Notes under the pieces: model-generated | The model's input: the letters and a program-made list of their open reading frames with translations, nothing else | The model's database searches: none | Told to the model about the DNA's origin: nothing | Shown here: positions 9,592 to 21,280 of the stretch, one piece after another | Position numbering within the stretch: position 1 is the stretch's first letter | Layout: every line of letters starts with the position of its first letter | Made by a program: the position numbers and the translations under genes | NCBI GenBank assembly: GCA_963580285.1 | Contig: OY757013.1 | Location: 147,507,162-147,571,161 of the forward strand | From: Lucinisca nassula | Taxonomy: Eukaryota; Mollusca; Bivalvia; Lucinida; Lucinidae | Direction: 5' to 3' | Length of the DNA stretch: 64,000 nt

Positions 9592-9903
9592 TACCCCCCG
9601 GCATACGAAGTATGTCAGGGGTATATAGTTTTCGTCTTTCCGTCCGTTCGTCAGTTCTTTCGTTAGTTCATTTGTTCGTACTTCCGTCTGTCCCACCGTT
9701 CGTCAACCTTTACGTCAAAGTTTTGTGTTAAACCTTTTTGACAGCTCATATCTCTGTAACCACATGTTGGATTCTCTTCATATTTGGTAAAGGATATCTC
9801 TATAGCAAGACCTTTCATATGGAATATCTAAGCCCCTGGGTGGGCTGTCTGTCCATCTATATGTTCATCTACTTTTACGTCAAAGTTTTGTGTTAAACCT
9901 TTT
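9592..9903 (+). mobile_element. Outer hairpin-ended element, left segment
   Basis: It starts ATACCCCCCGGCATACGAAG with a GCATACGAAGTATG hairpin, then ATAGTTTTCGTC and TCCGTCCGTTCGTC. It enters the ~165-bp tandem unit (CTGATATCTCTGTAACCACA, AAGCCCCTGGGTGGGCTGTC, TACGTCAAAGTTTTGTGTTA). The unit is interrupted after AAACCTTTTT and resumes at ~12490. Confidence 0.75.
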
Positions 9904-12489
9904 TAGCTCACCTGTCACGTAGTGACAAGGTGAGCTTTTGTGATCACATTTTGTCCGTCGTCAGTGCGTCCGTCCGTGCGTGCGTGCGTGCGTAAACAAT
10001 TTCTTGTCCGCACGATAGCATCTTCATTTATGATTTGATTTTAACCGGACTTGCACACAACTTGTACCACCATGAGATCTAGGTTCCTTTCTTGAACCAG
10101 CCATATCCCATCATGTGTTAAGGAGTTAAGGCCCCTGAAAGGGCAAAAATGCCTATTTTGGTCTTGTCCGCATGATAGCATCTTCATTTTTGATTTGATT
10201 TTAACCAGACTTGCACACAACTTGTACCACCATGAGATCTGGGCTCCTTTCTTGAACCATCCATATCCCATCATGTGTTACGGAGTTACGGCCCCTGAAA
10301 GGGCAAAAATTGCCTATTTTGGTCTTGTCTGCATGATAGATGGTTCATTTATGATTTGATTTTAACTAAACTTGCACACAATTTGAACCACCACAAAATC
10401 TCGGTCAAGTTCGAATATGGGTCATGTCGGGTCAAAAAGTAGGTCAGTAGGTCAAATCAGAAAAAGAACCTTGTGAAGACACGAGAGGCCACAGTTTTGG
10501 TCCGATCATCATCAAACTTGCCCAGAATGATCATCTTGACAATATCTCAGTCAAGTTCGAATATGGGTGTTGTCGGGTCAAAAAGTAGGTCAGTAGGTCA
10601 AATCATAGAAAAACTGTCTGAACACACTAGAGGCCACAATTTATGTCCAATCATCATCAAACTTGCTCAGAATGATCATCTTAATAATATCTTGGTCACA
10701 TTTGAATATGAGTCATGCCGGGTCAAAAAGTAGGTCAGTAGGTCAAATCATAGAAAAACCTTGTGAATACACTAGAGGCCGCAGTTTTGGTTCAATCATT
10801 ATCAAACCTGCCCAGAATGATCATCTTGACAATATCTTGGTCACATTTGAATACAGGTCATGTCGGGTCAAAAAGTTGGTCAGTATGTCAAATCATAGAA
10901 AAACCTTGTGAACACACTAGAGGCCACAGTTTTGGTCCGATCATCATCAGACTTGCCCAGTATGATCATTTTGACAATATCTCGGTCAAGTTCGAATATG
11001 GGTTATGTCGGGTAATAAAGTAGGTCACTAGGTCAAATCATAGAAAAACCTAGTGAATACACTAGAGACCACAGTTTTTGTCTGATCATCATGAAACTTG
11101 CTCAAAATTACTATCTTGACAATTTCTCTGGCAAGTTCAAATAAGGGTCTTGTAGGGTCAAAAAGTAGGTCAGTAGGTCAAATCGGAGAAAAACCTTGTG
11201 AACACACTAGAGGCCACAGTTTTGGTCCGATCATCATCAAACTTGCTCAGAATGATAGTCTTAACAATATCCGGGTCAAGTTTGAATACTGGTCATGTCG
11301 GGTCAAAAAGGAGGTCAGTAGGTCAAATCATAGAAAAAGCTTGTGAACACACTAGAGGCCACAGTTTTGGTCCGATCATCATCAAACTTGCCCAGAATGA
11401 TCATCTTGACAATATCTCAGTCAAGTTCAAATATGGGTCAGGTTGGGTCAAAAAGTAGGTCAGAAGGTCAAATCAAAGAAAAACCCTCTGAACACACATG
11501 TGGCTACAGTTTTGGTCCGATCATCATCAAACTTGCTCAAAATGATCATTTGACAATATCTCGGTTAATTTCGAATATGGGTCGTGTCTGGTAAATATGT
11601 AGGTCAGAAAGTCAGATTGTTGAAAAACATTGTGAACACACTAGAGGCCCAAGTTTTGGTCCGATCATCATCAAACTTGCTCAGAATGATCATCTTGACA
11701 ATAATCTGTGTCAAGTTTGAATATGGGACATGTCGGGTCAAAAAGTAGGTCAGCAGGTCAAATCATAGAAAAACGTTTTGAACACTCTAAGAGGCCACAG
11801 TTTCAGTCAAATCATCATAAAACTTGCTCAGAATGATCATCTGGACAATATCTCAGTTAAGTTTGAATATTGGTCATGTCAAATCAAAAAGTAGATCAGT
11901 AGGTTATTTTGTCATAACTTTTGAACCGTTTGAGATAGAGCCTTCATATTTGGCATGTAGGTTCCTTCTGACAATGGCTTCCCACTCAAAGATTTGACCT
12001 GTGACATTGACCTGTGACCTACTTTATCATACCTTTTAAACCATATGAGATAGAGCCTTCATATTTGGCATGCATGTTCCTTGTGACAAGTTTTTCTCAG
12101 CCATTCAAAACTTTTGACCCTTGACCTTTGACCTACTTTGTCATCACTTTTAAAGCATTTGAGATACAGCCTTCATATTTAGCATGAAGGTTCCTTGTGA
12201 CAATGTTGCTTAGATTATCCTCTACCAAAAAGGCTAAACAATCCCACTCGGATGAACAAAATGGCCACCAGAGGTAAAAATAGAAAAATATTGTAAATTT
12301 CATTCAAACGGAAACTCCCCCTAAACCCTAAGCCAATTTGATTCAAAGTTCCCAGGAATGTTGCCTAGGTTACTCCTTACCAAATAAGCTAAAATCACTC
12401 TGCTGATGAACAAGATGGCCACAATGGCTAAAAATAGAATGTACTTGAGACAGTGACACACAGGTGATCGAACCTGGGCCCTCTTGTTA
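9904..12489 (+). mobile_element. AGCTCACC-type tandem-core element nested in the outer element
   Basis: It begins with the foldback AGCTCACCTGTCACGTAGTG/ACAAGGTGAGCT, followed by (CGTG)n and three ~180-bp units (GCATCTTCATTTATGATTTG). About eleven ~145-bp units follow (10390-11890: TCTCGGTCAAGTTCGAATAT, AGTAGGTCAGTAGGTCAAAT, CACTAGAGGCCACAGTTTTG), then ~130-bp units (CTTCATATTTGGCATG) and an end GAACCTGGGCCCTCTTGTT. The 82-86-codon frames here are shadows, since 145 is not a multiple of three. Confidence 0.75.
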
Positions 12490-13469
12490 ATTGCTGATAT
12501 CTCTGTAACCACATGTGAGATTCTCTTCATGTTTGGTGAACGATATCTCTATACCATTACCTTTCATGTGGAGTATCTAAGCCCCTAGGTCAAGCCCCTG
12601 GGTGGGCTGTCTGTCCGTCTGTCTGTTCATCTACTTTTACGTCAAAGTTTTGTGTTAAACCTTTTTCATTGCTGATATCTCTGTAACCACATGTGAGATT
12701 CTCTTCATGTTTGGTAAAGTATATTATCTATACCATTACCATTCATATGGTATATCTAAGCCCCTGGGTCAAGCCCCTGGGTGGGCTGTCTGTCCGTCTG
12801 TCTGTTCATCTACTTTTACATCAAAGTTTTGTGTTAAACCTTTTTCATTGCTGATATCTCTGTAACCACATGTGAGATTCTCTTCATGTTTGGTAAAGTA
12901 TATTATCTATACCATTACCTTTCATATGGTATATCTAAGCCCCTGGGTCAAGCCCTTGGGTGGGCTGTCTGTCCGTCTGTCTGTTCATCTACTTTTACGT
13001 CAAAGTTTTGTGTTCCTTTTTCATTGCTGATATCTCTGTAACCACATGTTATTCTCTTCTTGTTTGGTAAAGTATATCTCTATACCATTACCTTTCATAT
13101 GGAATATCTAAGCCCCTGGGTGGGCTGTCTGTCCGTCTGTCTGTTCATCTACTTGTATGTCAAAGTTTTGTGTTAAACCTTTTTCATTGCTGATATCTCT
13201 GTAACCACATGTTAGATTCTCTTCATGTTTGGTAAAGTATATCTCTATACCATTACCTTTCATATGGAATATCTAAGCCCCTGGGTGAGCTGTCTGTCCG
13301 TCTGTCTGTTCATCTACTTTTACGTCAAAGTTTTGTGTTCAACCTTTTTCATTGCTGATATCTCTGTAACCACATGTTAGATTCTCTTCATGTTTAATAA
13401 ACGATTTCGTGATGCATGTCCCTGCCCCCCACCCATGGTGACCTTCACCTCAAGGTCACGGACTGAGAA
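12490..13469 (+). mobile_element. Outer hairpin-ended element, middle segment
   Basis: Resumes the 9592 element with about six tandem units (TTGCTGATATCTCTGTAACC, CTGTCTGTCCGTCTGTCTG) and then unique sequence GATGCATGTCCCTGCCCCCC and CCTCAAGGTCACGGAC. The counterpart at 8630-8700 (opposite strand) continues without a break where the DIRS element starts here. Confidence 0.7.
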
Positions 13470-13725
13470 ATTTTAATGTCAAATATAACTACCCATCACT
13501 ACAATTTTAAGCCTTTTCACCAAACGCAGGTCTGGGTCAGTCTGACAAAAAAAAAAATCTAGCCAGAAATGCCACCGGCATGTCCCTTTTTCCGTGACAG
13601 CCCTAGTGTCGACTCCTGATTGGTCGCTGATGTCACCTGACCTATCAGACCAATGGGCAGACGATACAGGTCACGTGACCGCGGTATTCGCGCCGACAAT
13701 AGACATCGAGTAATATTTTTTTCAG
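13470..13725. repeat. DIRS left inverted terminal repeat
   Basis: It reads TTTTAATGTCAAATATAACT, ACCCATCACTACAA, GCCTTTTCACCAAACGCAGG, GCCACCGGCATGTCCCTTTT, GGTCACGTGACCGCGGTATT and ends near GACATCGAG. The reverse complement is at 21281-21549 at about 90% identity by eye. The 63-codon frame on the minus strand here, and the similar one in the right repeat, reflect the repeat rather than a gene. Confidence 0.85.
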
Positions 13726-14880
13726 ACTCATGCGAGGTCACAGCTTTTGACAAAAATACAAAAACTGGATGGATAAACGGATAAGTGTTTTATTCGTTTT
13801 TGAGTTTCCACAACGTACTTAGGCGTTTTAAGCTTATTGTTTTTTTTCCGAAATTCTTTTCTTGTGGAATTTATTTCGTGTTTTTCTGCCGACTTTGTAC
13901 ACGTGTATCAGTTGTCCGCCATTTTGAATTTTCTCTTGGAAGTTTAGTTTTTCATGTAACCAATCTTTTTTGGTTGTTGATAACCATCACACTTCTTTCT
14001 ACGTACTGTGCCATGGTATGCACACGTATTATTCCTGGTAAATATTCTAGTAGAAGTCGGCGTTGTGGAAACTTTAATGGTCAGAAAAGAGGACGGATTT
14101 TGTGCAGGTTGCTTCCACTTCCGGTATCGGAAGACGATGTTTTTATTGCTGAATAGAAATTCTCAGCATTATTTTAGTTTTGAACATGTGCAAGACCCGT
14201 CCTCGTCTATCAATTATAAATTCCAAGTTGCAGATGGATAATATTCAGGTTCCTTTGCGACCTTTGTACAGTATCTTCTAAACAGAATCCATCCAATTCG
14301 TGTGGGTCACTATTGCCGAATCAATATGAGCCAGTCTATGTTCCCACTTCCCATTTGGGCCTGGGTTGACTAGGATAGGTTCGTCGACCACCCCGCAGAG
14401 ACCCTGCTCATAATTGCGAGGACTCCGGGGTGCGGGGAACCTATGCCCAAATTTTTGCCGAATCCATGTTACATACGAATTTCGGTACGGCTCCGATCCC
14501 GGTTTTTATCCGGTAGCCTTTCCGGACCTTCGATTCTTAGTCTACCTTGGTCATATGCTTTCCCGCCTCTTAAGGTAATTTTATCATAATCAGTAATTTT
14601 CTCCCGTTAAGGGTATAATTCCTCGGGGTATTTTTATATATAGATAGATTGATATTGACTCTTCTTTCTTTAACACATTTTGATAGAGATTCTACGGGGC
14701 CTCTCTTCCTTCAGCCAGTCAAAGAGCTCCCAACTAGATACGCTGGAGTAGGGCCCTTATTGATCACATTCATTGTGCTTTTTCTGTTTTCATTTAACCC
14801 CGGGTGGATGCGCAGCTTACAAGTTTTTATTGGGTTGGTAAGCTGTTTAATGGGGGAATCAACTATAGATGAGTAGAGTC
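13726..14880 (+). pseudogene. DIRS gag-position region, no recognisable domain
   Basis: This sits where the first ORF (gag-like) of a DIRS element would lie. A frame at 13785-14156 (123 codons) includes a basic SRSRRCGNFNGQKRGR stretch that would suit a gag N-terminus, but nothing is conserved enough to name. Later sequence (14157-14880) has short frames only. The assignment rests on position alone. Confidence 0.3.
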
Positions 14881-17440
14881 GATCCTTTCTAATTGGAATT
14901 TTGTCCTCGAATTTTTTAGGTCATTTCTCCCTTTTCGTGGGCTATGTCCATAGATTTAAAGGACTCTTACTTACGCATGCTCAATTCTGATTCGGCAATT
15001 TCGCATGTTCAGTGCACTATTTACAATGAAGGGTCAAACACTGGGGAAGTTTACTTGATCCTCAAGTGTTTTGCCCCTAGAGCTGAGTCTGGGCCTAGAG
15101 CTTTATCCTCTGAGGATTTATCAATATTCAGAGGTTGATTTTCTTACGTCCTTATTATTTAGCGATTCTGAGAAGGACATATTTAGATCTAAGTATTTTT
15201 AGTTAATCTAAAGATTCTAAGGAAACAACCCTCCTTTCTGTTGTTATCAATTTCACAATTAGTCTCCAAAATGACCTTTGCAGTGTTGACCGGGTCTTTG
15301 AACATTGGTTCTAAAAAAAAACAACATCAATTTTTGGTCTTTTGAAATTCCAAAATTCGACCCAGATTCAGTCTCTGTATATATGACGTCAGGGAAATTG
15401 GCATTACTTCCTGTTTCGACGCTCTAACATTGGAGCCTCTTACCAGGACAATTGTTAAGTGGGTTCTCATTATGACTGGTATTCTAGTTCTACCCACTCT
15501 GCCTTCAAACAAAGCATTCCGACCATAGAGCTGCTATTCTAATGCTTTTGTGTTTTTTTTCGGTCATTTCTACATGCCATGGTTATAGGGGATTAGCCTT
15601 TGTTCTATCTACCACCATGTTGCATGCTTGGCGCAACTCTGCTCTTGATAACTTTACTGAGCATAGTAAATGAAAACTTAAAGCCTCCGCGCCTCTTGAT
15701 TCTAAAACTATATTCGGACCATGTCTTCCAAACGTTTTCATAATCAAGCTTCAAGACCGTCAGCACTCGTCTTTTTTGAAGTTTTTGGAGAGCGTATCAA
15801 GTTCAGGTACCACAACCAAGAGACGCTCTTCAACTACTTCCGATGACTTTTTAAGTGCTTAACACCCTCGACTAGAAGATCTCAATCAGTTCACATCTAC
15901 TAATAGATCATTCTCAGATCGGGGTACACGGTCCTAATGTTCCAGAGGTCGGACTGGAACGAAACCTCCCAATAGAGGAAGATCCAAGTCTAACAAATGA
16001 CTTACTCCCTTCCTCTTCCTCTTCTCCCAGTAGGAGCCTAGCTGTTTCAGTTCTATCAAGCCGTGGCTTCTATCATCATATATATTTGGGTTTTATGCTT
16101 TTTTAGAAAGGGTTACTGGATTACGTTTGTTCGGAATCCTTCCCTTTCTCAGATGCAAATACTGTTTCCGGTGAATAGTATCAAGAAAAGAAGTTTTTAT
16201 TGAAAGAGAAAAGGGTTATTCTCCAAAAAAAAAGCCGTATAGGTAGTAAAAGTTCTCCTTTGCCCAGGCTTCTACAGTCGGATCTTCCTGGTCGAGAAGA
16301 AAATGGGAAATTCGACTCATCATCGACCTCTCACACTAAACAAGATGATGCGAGTCGATCTTTTCAAAATGGAAACTTCGTCCTCGATTCGTCAGGTCAT
16401 TTTTCCCAATTCGTGGACGATTTCCGTAGTTTTAAAAGACGCTTACCATCACATCTCCATCCACATGTCATTCCGCAAATACCTTCGTTTCACCTTAGAT
16501 GGATTTTGTGAATCTGTTCCGTTGTTTTTCCTTTTTGGAATTGTCAACGGATTCTTTTTTCCCTGTTCACCAACTTAACAGAAATTAAATTAAGCAGCTC
16601 ACATTAAGGAATTAGGCCCCAATATCGTGTAGTGTTTCGATGATGTGTTTTGTCATCATCTTTACAGATACTACTTTTTATCATACCTTCACCTAACGTG
16701 TACAGGTTATTGTGAATTTAGGTTTCATCCATTTTATGGAGAAGTCGAAATTGATTCTATCTCAAAGATACTTCTTCTTCCTTTTTTCATGCCCTAAAAA
16801 CTTCCGATTTATGTCAGGGGTTTGTTACCCTTTTTAGAAACTTCGTAATCGGATCCAGTTCCCCTGGACAACCTCATCTTAGACCTTTCCAGTTTTTTGC
16901 TACTGTATCACTGGAAATAACATTCGGTCTATCTAGGGCAATAAATTCCATTATCAGAGAGTTTTCAGATTGCTCTCTACTGTTTATGAATCCTGCAGTT
17001 TATCAAATGGGGTCTCCTCATTTTAGAGTCTACTCCCTAGTTGCTTTTCGCATGCCAGCCTTTCAGTTGGTTGCTCACTTCGAACCTCAGGGATTAGTTG
17101 TTCAGGGGACGTGGGGCCTATAATAGCCGGGGCTATATATATATAAACATTCTGAAACTTCAGGCAAATTTCCTTGCTTTTTCAGTTCTTCTACCTCCAA
17201 ACTGATGAACAGTTTCATAATTATTACTCCAGACAATTGACCGTAGTGTCGTTTTTTCTCCGTAAACAGGGAGGGACTCATGCCTCTTCCCTGTTGGCTT
17301 TTGCATGGGACCGCTTAACGCTTATGACTCACAAAGAGGGTTGACGTGTCGTTAAACACGAAATCATCATCATCAATTTGCATGGAAGATTCTAACTTGG
17401 TATCATCAGGAAGGTATGTCTATCCTTGTCGGACACCTCC
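14880..17440 (+). pseudogene. DIRS reverse transcriptase-RNase H, fragmented
   Basis: Three landmarks of YR-retroelement polymerases are visible in three different frames: LKDAYHHISIHMSFRKYLRF near 16432-16491 (palm motif A region), VNLGFIHFMEKSKLILSQ near 16712-16765 (motif D/E region), and KQGGTHASSLLAFAWKIL from ~17265 (RNase H), the last split by a small insertion after FAW. A second, shorter copy of the motif-A block (MSIDLKDSYL) lies at 14944-14973, suggesting rearrangement. A catalytic YxDD is not clear; FDDVF at ~16638 may be its remnant. Domain order matches DIRS. The gene is dead: multiple frameshifts and stops. Confidence 0.7.
17309..17376 (+). mobile_element. 68-bp SINE-like tail insertion in the RNase H remnant
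   Basis: TTTGCATGG is duplicated on both sides (17300-17308, 17377-17385), and removing one copy plus the insert restores the reading LLAFAW-KILTWYH. The insert ends GGTTGACGTGTCGTTAAACA then (ATC)n. A relative of the same tail sits at ~54395-54450 inside a satellite. Such an extreme 5' truncation fits retroposition. Confidence 0.75.
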
Positions 17441-18897
17441 CGGTCAGATTATGTCATTGGGATCGCCCCTATAGACCAGTTCGCCATCCGTTCTCTACAG
17501 GGCGTTTCAGCCACCAAGTTTGCTGTGTGTGTTAACGAAGGCCAAGACAAGCTTCCTACGCTATACTGGTTACCAAAACCTTATAAAAAAACTTACAAAG
17601 CACGGTTTATTGCAAATTCTAGCTCTTGCACTACCACTGAACTTTCTTAATTATTTACTTCCTGTCTTACTGCTATTAAAACGCATGTAATTAAATATTG
17701 TGATAAAGTCTTTGAAAGATCAGGAAGAAATCTGTTTTGGTCTATAAAAAATTCAAATGAGGTTTAAAATAAATTGAAATCTAGACATTTTCGTGCTTCT
17801 AGTCTGTCTACCTACGATTTTTCCACTCTTTACACTACACTTCCTCATAATCTTATAAAAGAAAAGCTTAATGATTTAATTGAATGGGCTTTTCACAGAG
17901 AAGATTCTCTCTATCTTGCATGTAATGTCAGAAATGCATTTTTCACTTCTAAAGAGCATAAGAATTATACACTTTGGTCATGTCAGAAAGTGTGTGATGC
18001 CCTCACCTTTCTACTTGACAATATTTATATTAGATTCGGTACTAAGTTATTTAGACAAATTGTGGGTATTCCGATGGGTACTAATTGCGCACCTCTTGTG
18101 GCTGATCTGTTCTTGTATTGTTATGAAAGAGACTTCATTTTGTCGCTTTCCATTGATAACCAATCTGAAATTATTGAAGCTTTTATCTCTACTTCTAGAT
18201 ATTTAGATCATTTATTAAATTTTGATAATACCTATTTTGATGGTTTGATCAGTCAGATTTACCCCCTAGAACTTCAGTTAAATAAAGCAAATTCTTCTGA
18301 TACTGAGGCCCCGTTTTTGGATTTACATTTATCTATTGTAGATGGATTTGTTTCGTGCAAAATTTATGATAAACGCGATGACTTTGATTTTGAGATTGTA
18401 AATTTTCCTTTTTTTATGGTGATGTTCCTCGTGCGCCATCCTATGGCGTTTATATTTCGCAATTAATTCGATTTGCTAGAGTGTGTAGTCATGTAACTGA
18501 CTTCAACACTCGTAATAAATTATTAACGGCTAAACTCCTTAATCAGGGTTATCGGTACCATAAACTACGCAAAGCCTTTTCAAAATTTTATAGACGCCAT
18601 TCTGATTTAATTTCAAAATTCAATATTGGACTTAAATCTCTTCTGCAACAAGGTCTATCGGAACCCGAATTTTATGGTGACTTAGTATATAAATTCAGAA
18701 AAATATATAACCGCAATGACTTCAGCACCCAATTTCGTAAAATCATTCTTCGATATAAAAAGATTGGGTACAACATGGATATTATACGACAGGCTGCATG
18801 CATGGTAGTTAACCCAATCACGGTTGCCAACTTTGCTTCCCTCTTTAATTGCACGCCGGTGGGTCAGGCCTCAGATTCTATGACGGCTCCAACGTAA
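17426..18897 (+). pseudogene. Penelope-like reverse transcriptase, broken
   Basis: The frame reads KLPTLYWLPKPYKKTYKARF (N-terminal RT motif), STYDFSTLYTTLPHNLIKEK (motif A with Asp), GIPMGTNCAPLVADLF from 18065 (motif B) and RYLDH at ~18197-18211 (motif C), with a basic C-terminal half ending SLFNCTPVG. These match the RT family I know from cnidarian and molluscan genomes with Penelope-type motifs (short loop before GxPMG, LLDNIYIRFG). Defects: in-frame stops near 17648 and 17765, a one-base frameshift in the T run near 18412-18420, and the second catalytic Asp of YLDD replaced by His. No GIY-YIG endonuclease is visible downstream. The Penelope label is my best fit; the RT call is firm. Confidence 0.8.
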
Positions 18898-19475
18898 AGG
18901 CTTATTGAGAATTAGAGAGATAATGCTGGTTGGTGCCTGATGCTCCGTCTCTGGTCGGGCTCATCGGAGTCTAACTGTTGGTTTTCTTTTGCTCCAGCAT
19001 TTCAGTGGTTTCTTGCTGTCGAGTCCTCACCGTTGTCTCACCTCTGTGGTTCTTTGATTTTTGTGTTCACGGAGATGTTGCACTGATGAGTTAGGAGGCC
19101 TTCATGCGGACTGAACAAATTATTTGTCTAAATCGCGACGGAAGTGAGGGCGAGGATTGTGGCCACGTTAAATCGATTTAAGCCCCCCCCCCCCCCCCCC
19201 AGTGGAAATCTTCCACTGACCGTTCCAAGGCGGCTCTTCTGTGGCGATTTATTTATGTTGTTGTTTGTTACTTGCTGTGTGTGTCACTTGTGTCTTTTAA
19301 TTTTGGATGGCCATATGGCCATTTTGTGGGAAAGTAACTGTCCTTATGGCCTTCCTTTGTTTAGGTTTCCATTATGGTCTGGTCGCTTAATATTTGTATT
19401 TCTTTCCCTTTGGTGTCTTTGATGGGAGGAGTAAGTTAATTGTATCAATTCCTGATCTTTGTTTTACTTCTACTT
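17440..19475 (+). mobile_element. Penelope-like element nested in the DIRS element
   Basis: It carries the RT pseudogene (17426-18897), then a ~570-bp 3' region that recurs, in whole or part, at least seven more times in this window (23106-23611, 27868-28247, 29455-29521, 50455-50785, 53690-54110, 54993-55235, 56895-56955). The 3' region has a C18 tract (19183-19200) after AAATCGATTTAAG and ends TTGTATCAATTCCTGATC. DIRS coding similarity stops near 17440 and resumes by ~19490, which brackets the insertion. The 5' end is uncertain. Confidence 0.65.
19183..19200. repeat. C18 homopolymer in the Penelope 3' region
   Basis: Eighteen C residues follow AAATCGATTTAAG. The homologous position has 6 G/C at ~23379, 17 at 28132-28148 and ~11 at 29511, and is lost at 53800, so the tract is length-variable between copies. 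Confidence 0.9.
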
Positions 19476-19489
19476 TTTCTCAAAATGGG

Positions 19490-20700
19490 AGAACCTTTAT
19501 TGGACCTGTTTTAATCAAACGTCCAAAAACAACTCGGTTCTTCAATCAACTTCCATTGTGTTTCCAGTTTCAGATCACTTGGAACGTGCAGTTGATTTAA
19601 TATCTCTAGATTGGGGGAATCTTTTACATATGCGTTTACACCATTAAACTGAATTCCTCTAGTTCTAGGAAAAAATTTCAAGCGTCCAAAAGCCGAGCCA
19701 TTCTGATTACGCCTCTATGGCCTCAGAGATCTTGGTTTTTTAGTCATTTTGAGCCTAGTCTCAAGGCTTTCAATCCGTCTTCCAGTAGTTCGGAATCTAG
19801 TATCTAAAATATGTAGGTCAAGCATTCCTTTTCAATCCGGAAATGCTTTACCTACACATCCAGATGTTGTCTGGAATCAAACCAGAGGTAGACACATTTC
19901 TGGTTTCTCTTCCGAGTGTATCTTCAAATATAGAAAGAACTCCACTCTCACGTTTTACTCTGGAAGATGGAAGGTATTTTCTAGTTGGTGTAGGGAAAGG
20001 GAAATTAATCCAGACAATCCCTCTTTAGGGTTTTTTTACTGGATTTCTTTTGATGCCTGTTCTCTACCCTTTAGTTTTCTATTTCATCTAAAACAGGGTA
20101 CAGATCAGTAATCTCAAACGCGTTAAAATTTTAGTCGGCTTCAAACATTTCATTAAACCCCATTATCACCAGCTTATTTAAGGGTTTTGCACTATGCCGA
20201 CAGGTTTCCAGGACTTTGAATCCAAATGGAATCTTACATGAGTGTTGTGGTCTTTTACGATCCTGTGAATTCAGCCTCCTTTGTTCATCTGACAGTTAGG
20301 CTGTATTTCGTTTGACATTTGCTTCAGCTCGTAGAAGTGATAGTCATGCTTTGCCTATTACAGACGGTTGTTTTCAGGTATGAGAAGAACAATGACTTCT
20401 TTTTCTCTTCTCACTTAGCCTATTTTTTCAGGCTATTAATCAGCCTTCTGCTATATCTGAAACTATTATTTGTCCTGGCATTTCCAGGATTCGTGGATCT
20501 TAGGCTGATGAGAAACATTGTGTACATCAGAACGTCTAAAGCTATTCGAGCTTATCATGAGACTTTTCAATCCAATCAAGGGGTTTGGAGATATTTCTCC
20601 ATCCTTGATTGCAACGTGCAATTGTAAAGTGATAAAGCTTCCGTATGTTATCTCACTTCTGCCCAATTATCATTCCAGAATACATCGGCTCATTAGGTTA
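19490..20700 (+). pseudogene. DIRS RNase H C-terminus and tyrosine recombinase, fragmented
   Basis: After the Penelope insertion the DIRS reading resumes with AVDLISLDWGNLL (19588-19626) and ITPLWPQRSWF (19706-19738), blocks that sit between RNase H and the recombinase in DIRS polyproteins. The recombinase core follows: YRKNSTLTFYSGRWKVFSSW (SAM-like N-terminal domain, ~19925-19990) and TFASARRSDSHALPI (20315-20359), which holds the catalytic-Arg box. The C-terminal His and Tyr boxes were not found with confidence. Frames change several times and stops interrupt the reading, so no product is expected. Confidence 0.65.
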
Positions 20701-21140
20701 TAGCCGTCTACTTTTTGGGCATATTGGAACTCCATTCTTTCTTCAGAATGTTTTCTTACTGCTTATGGACGTTCCAATTCCACTTTTCATCCCTTCACCT
20801 AAGGATCTTGGTCCCCATTCGTAGTGGTACTCATTCCTTGGGTAGTTTAGTAGCTTCTCAATCTATTACTGAGCAGCACTAATTGTGGGATCTTGTTTTC
20901 CTTGGTTGTTTGTTAGTCTGTTTGAATAGGTGTGAACCTTCTATTTTTACCCTGGTTCCTTTCCATTCATCTTCTCCACTTATGGGATTTTTGGTTTTGG
21001 ATCCCTTGCAGTCATGGTGGATACCTCCTTACGTTACCATCATTGGATGGTCTTAAAAAGGGATATAAACAACCAAGGTAAGAGGAGTTGAGTATGTATA
21101 AATTATTTTTCATCCAACCCTCCACTTGCTTTGAATTCAG
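20700..21140 (+). pseudogene. DIRS 3' coding remnant, undetermined
   Basis: Expected to hold the end of the recombinase, but I could not read a conserved block. The end shows YRHHWMVLKRDINNQG-like sequence at ~21035-21080, then passes into the internal complementary region. Confidence 0.35.
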
Positions 21141-21238
21141 GCTTAAATTGTAGTGATGGGTAGTTGTATTTGACATTAAAATTATATTTTTAATGTAAAA
21201 TTAATTTTAATTAATAATATACCTACCCATCACTACAA
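21141..21238. repeat. DIRS internal complementary region
   Basis: The left half (21141-21183) is the reverse complement of the element's extreme left end (13470-13513). The right half (21184-21238) is the reverse complement of its extreme right end (21495-21549). Joined back to back next to the right repeat, they can template the circular-junction repair step proposed for DIRS-1 replication. Both halves contain AGTGATGGGTAG or its complement. Confidence 0.85.
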
Positions 21239-21280
21239 TGGCATGTCCCGCCTCCCAGCCCCGCCTGAAATAATTGTTTC

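Noticed and set aside
10473..11594. Series of similar 82-86-codon ORFs as a small gene family
   Set aside because: They are one frame of a ~145-bp tandem unit seen repeatedly; the unit length is not a multiple of three and there is no domain.
13559..13753. Minus-strand ORF shared by both DIRS repeats as a conserved gene
   Set aside because: It is inside the inverted terminal repeat, and similarity between copies is explained by the repeat itself.
19086..19130. CTGATGAG in the Penelope 3' region as a second hammerhead
   Set aside because: There is no GAAA after a stem II, no cleavage triplet in a stem III, and other copies lose the CTGATGA core (ACTAATGAG at ~53700).
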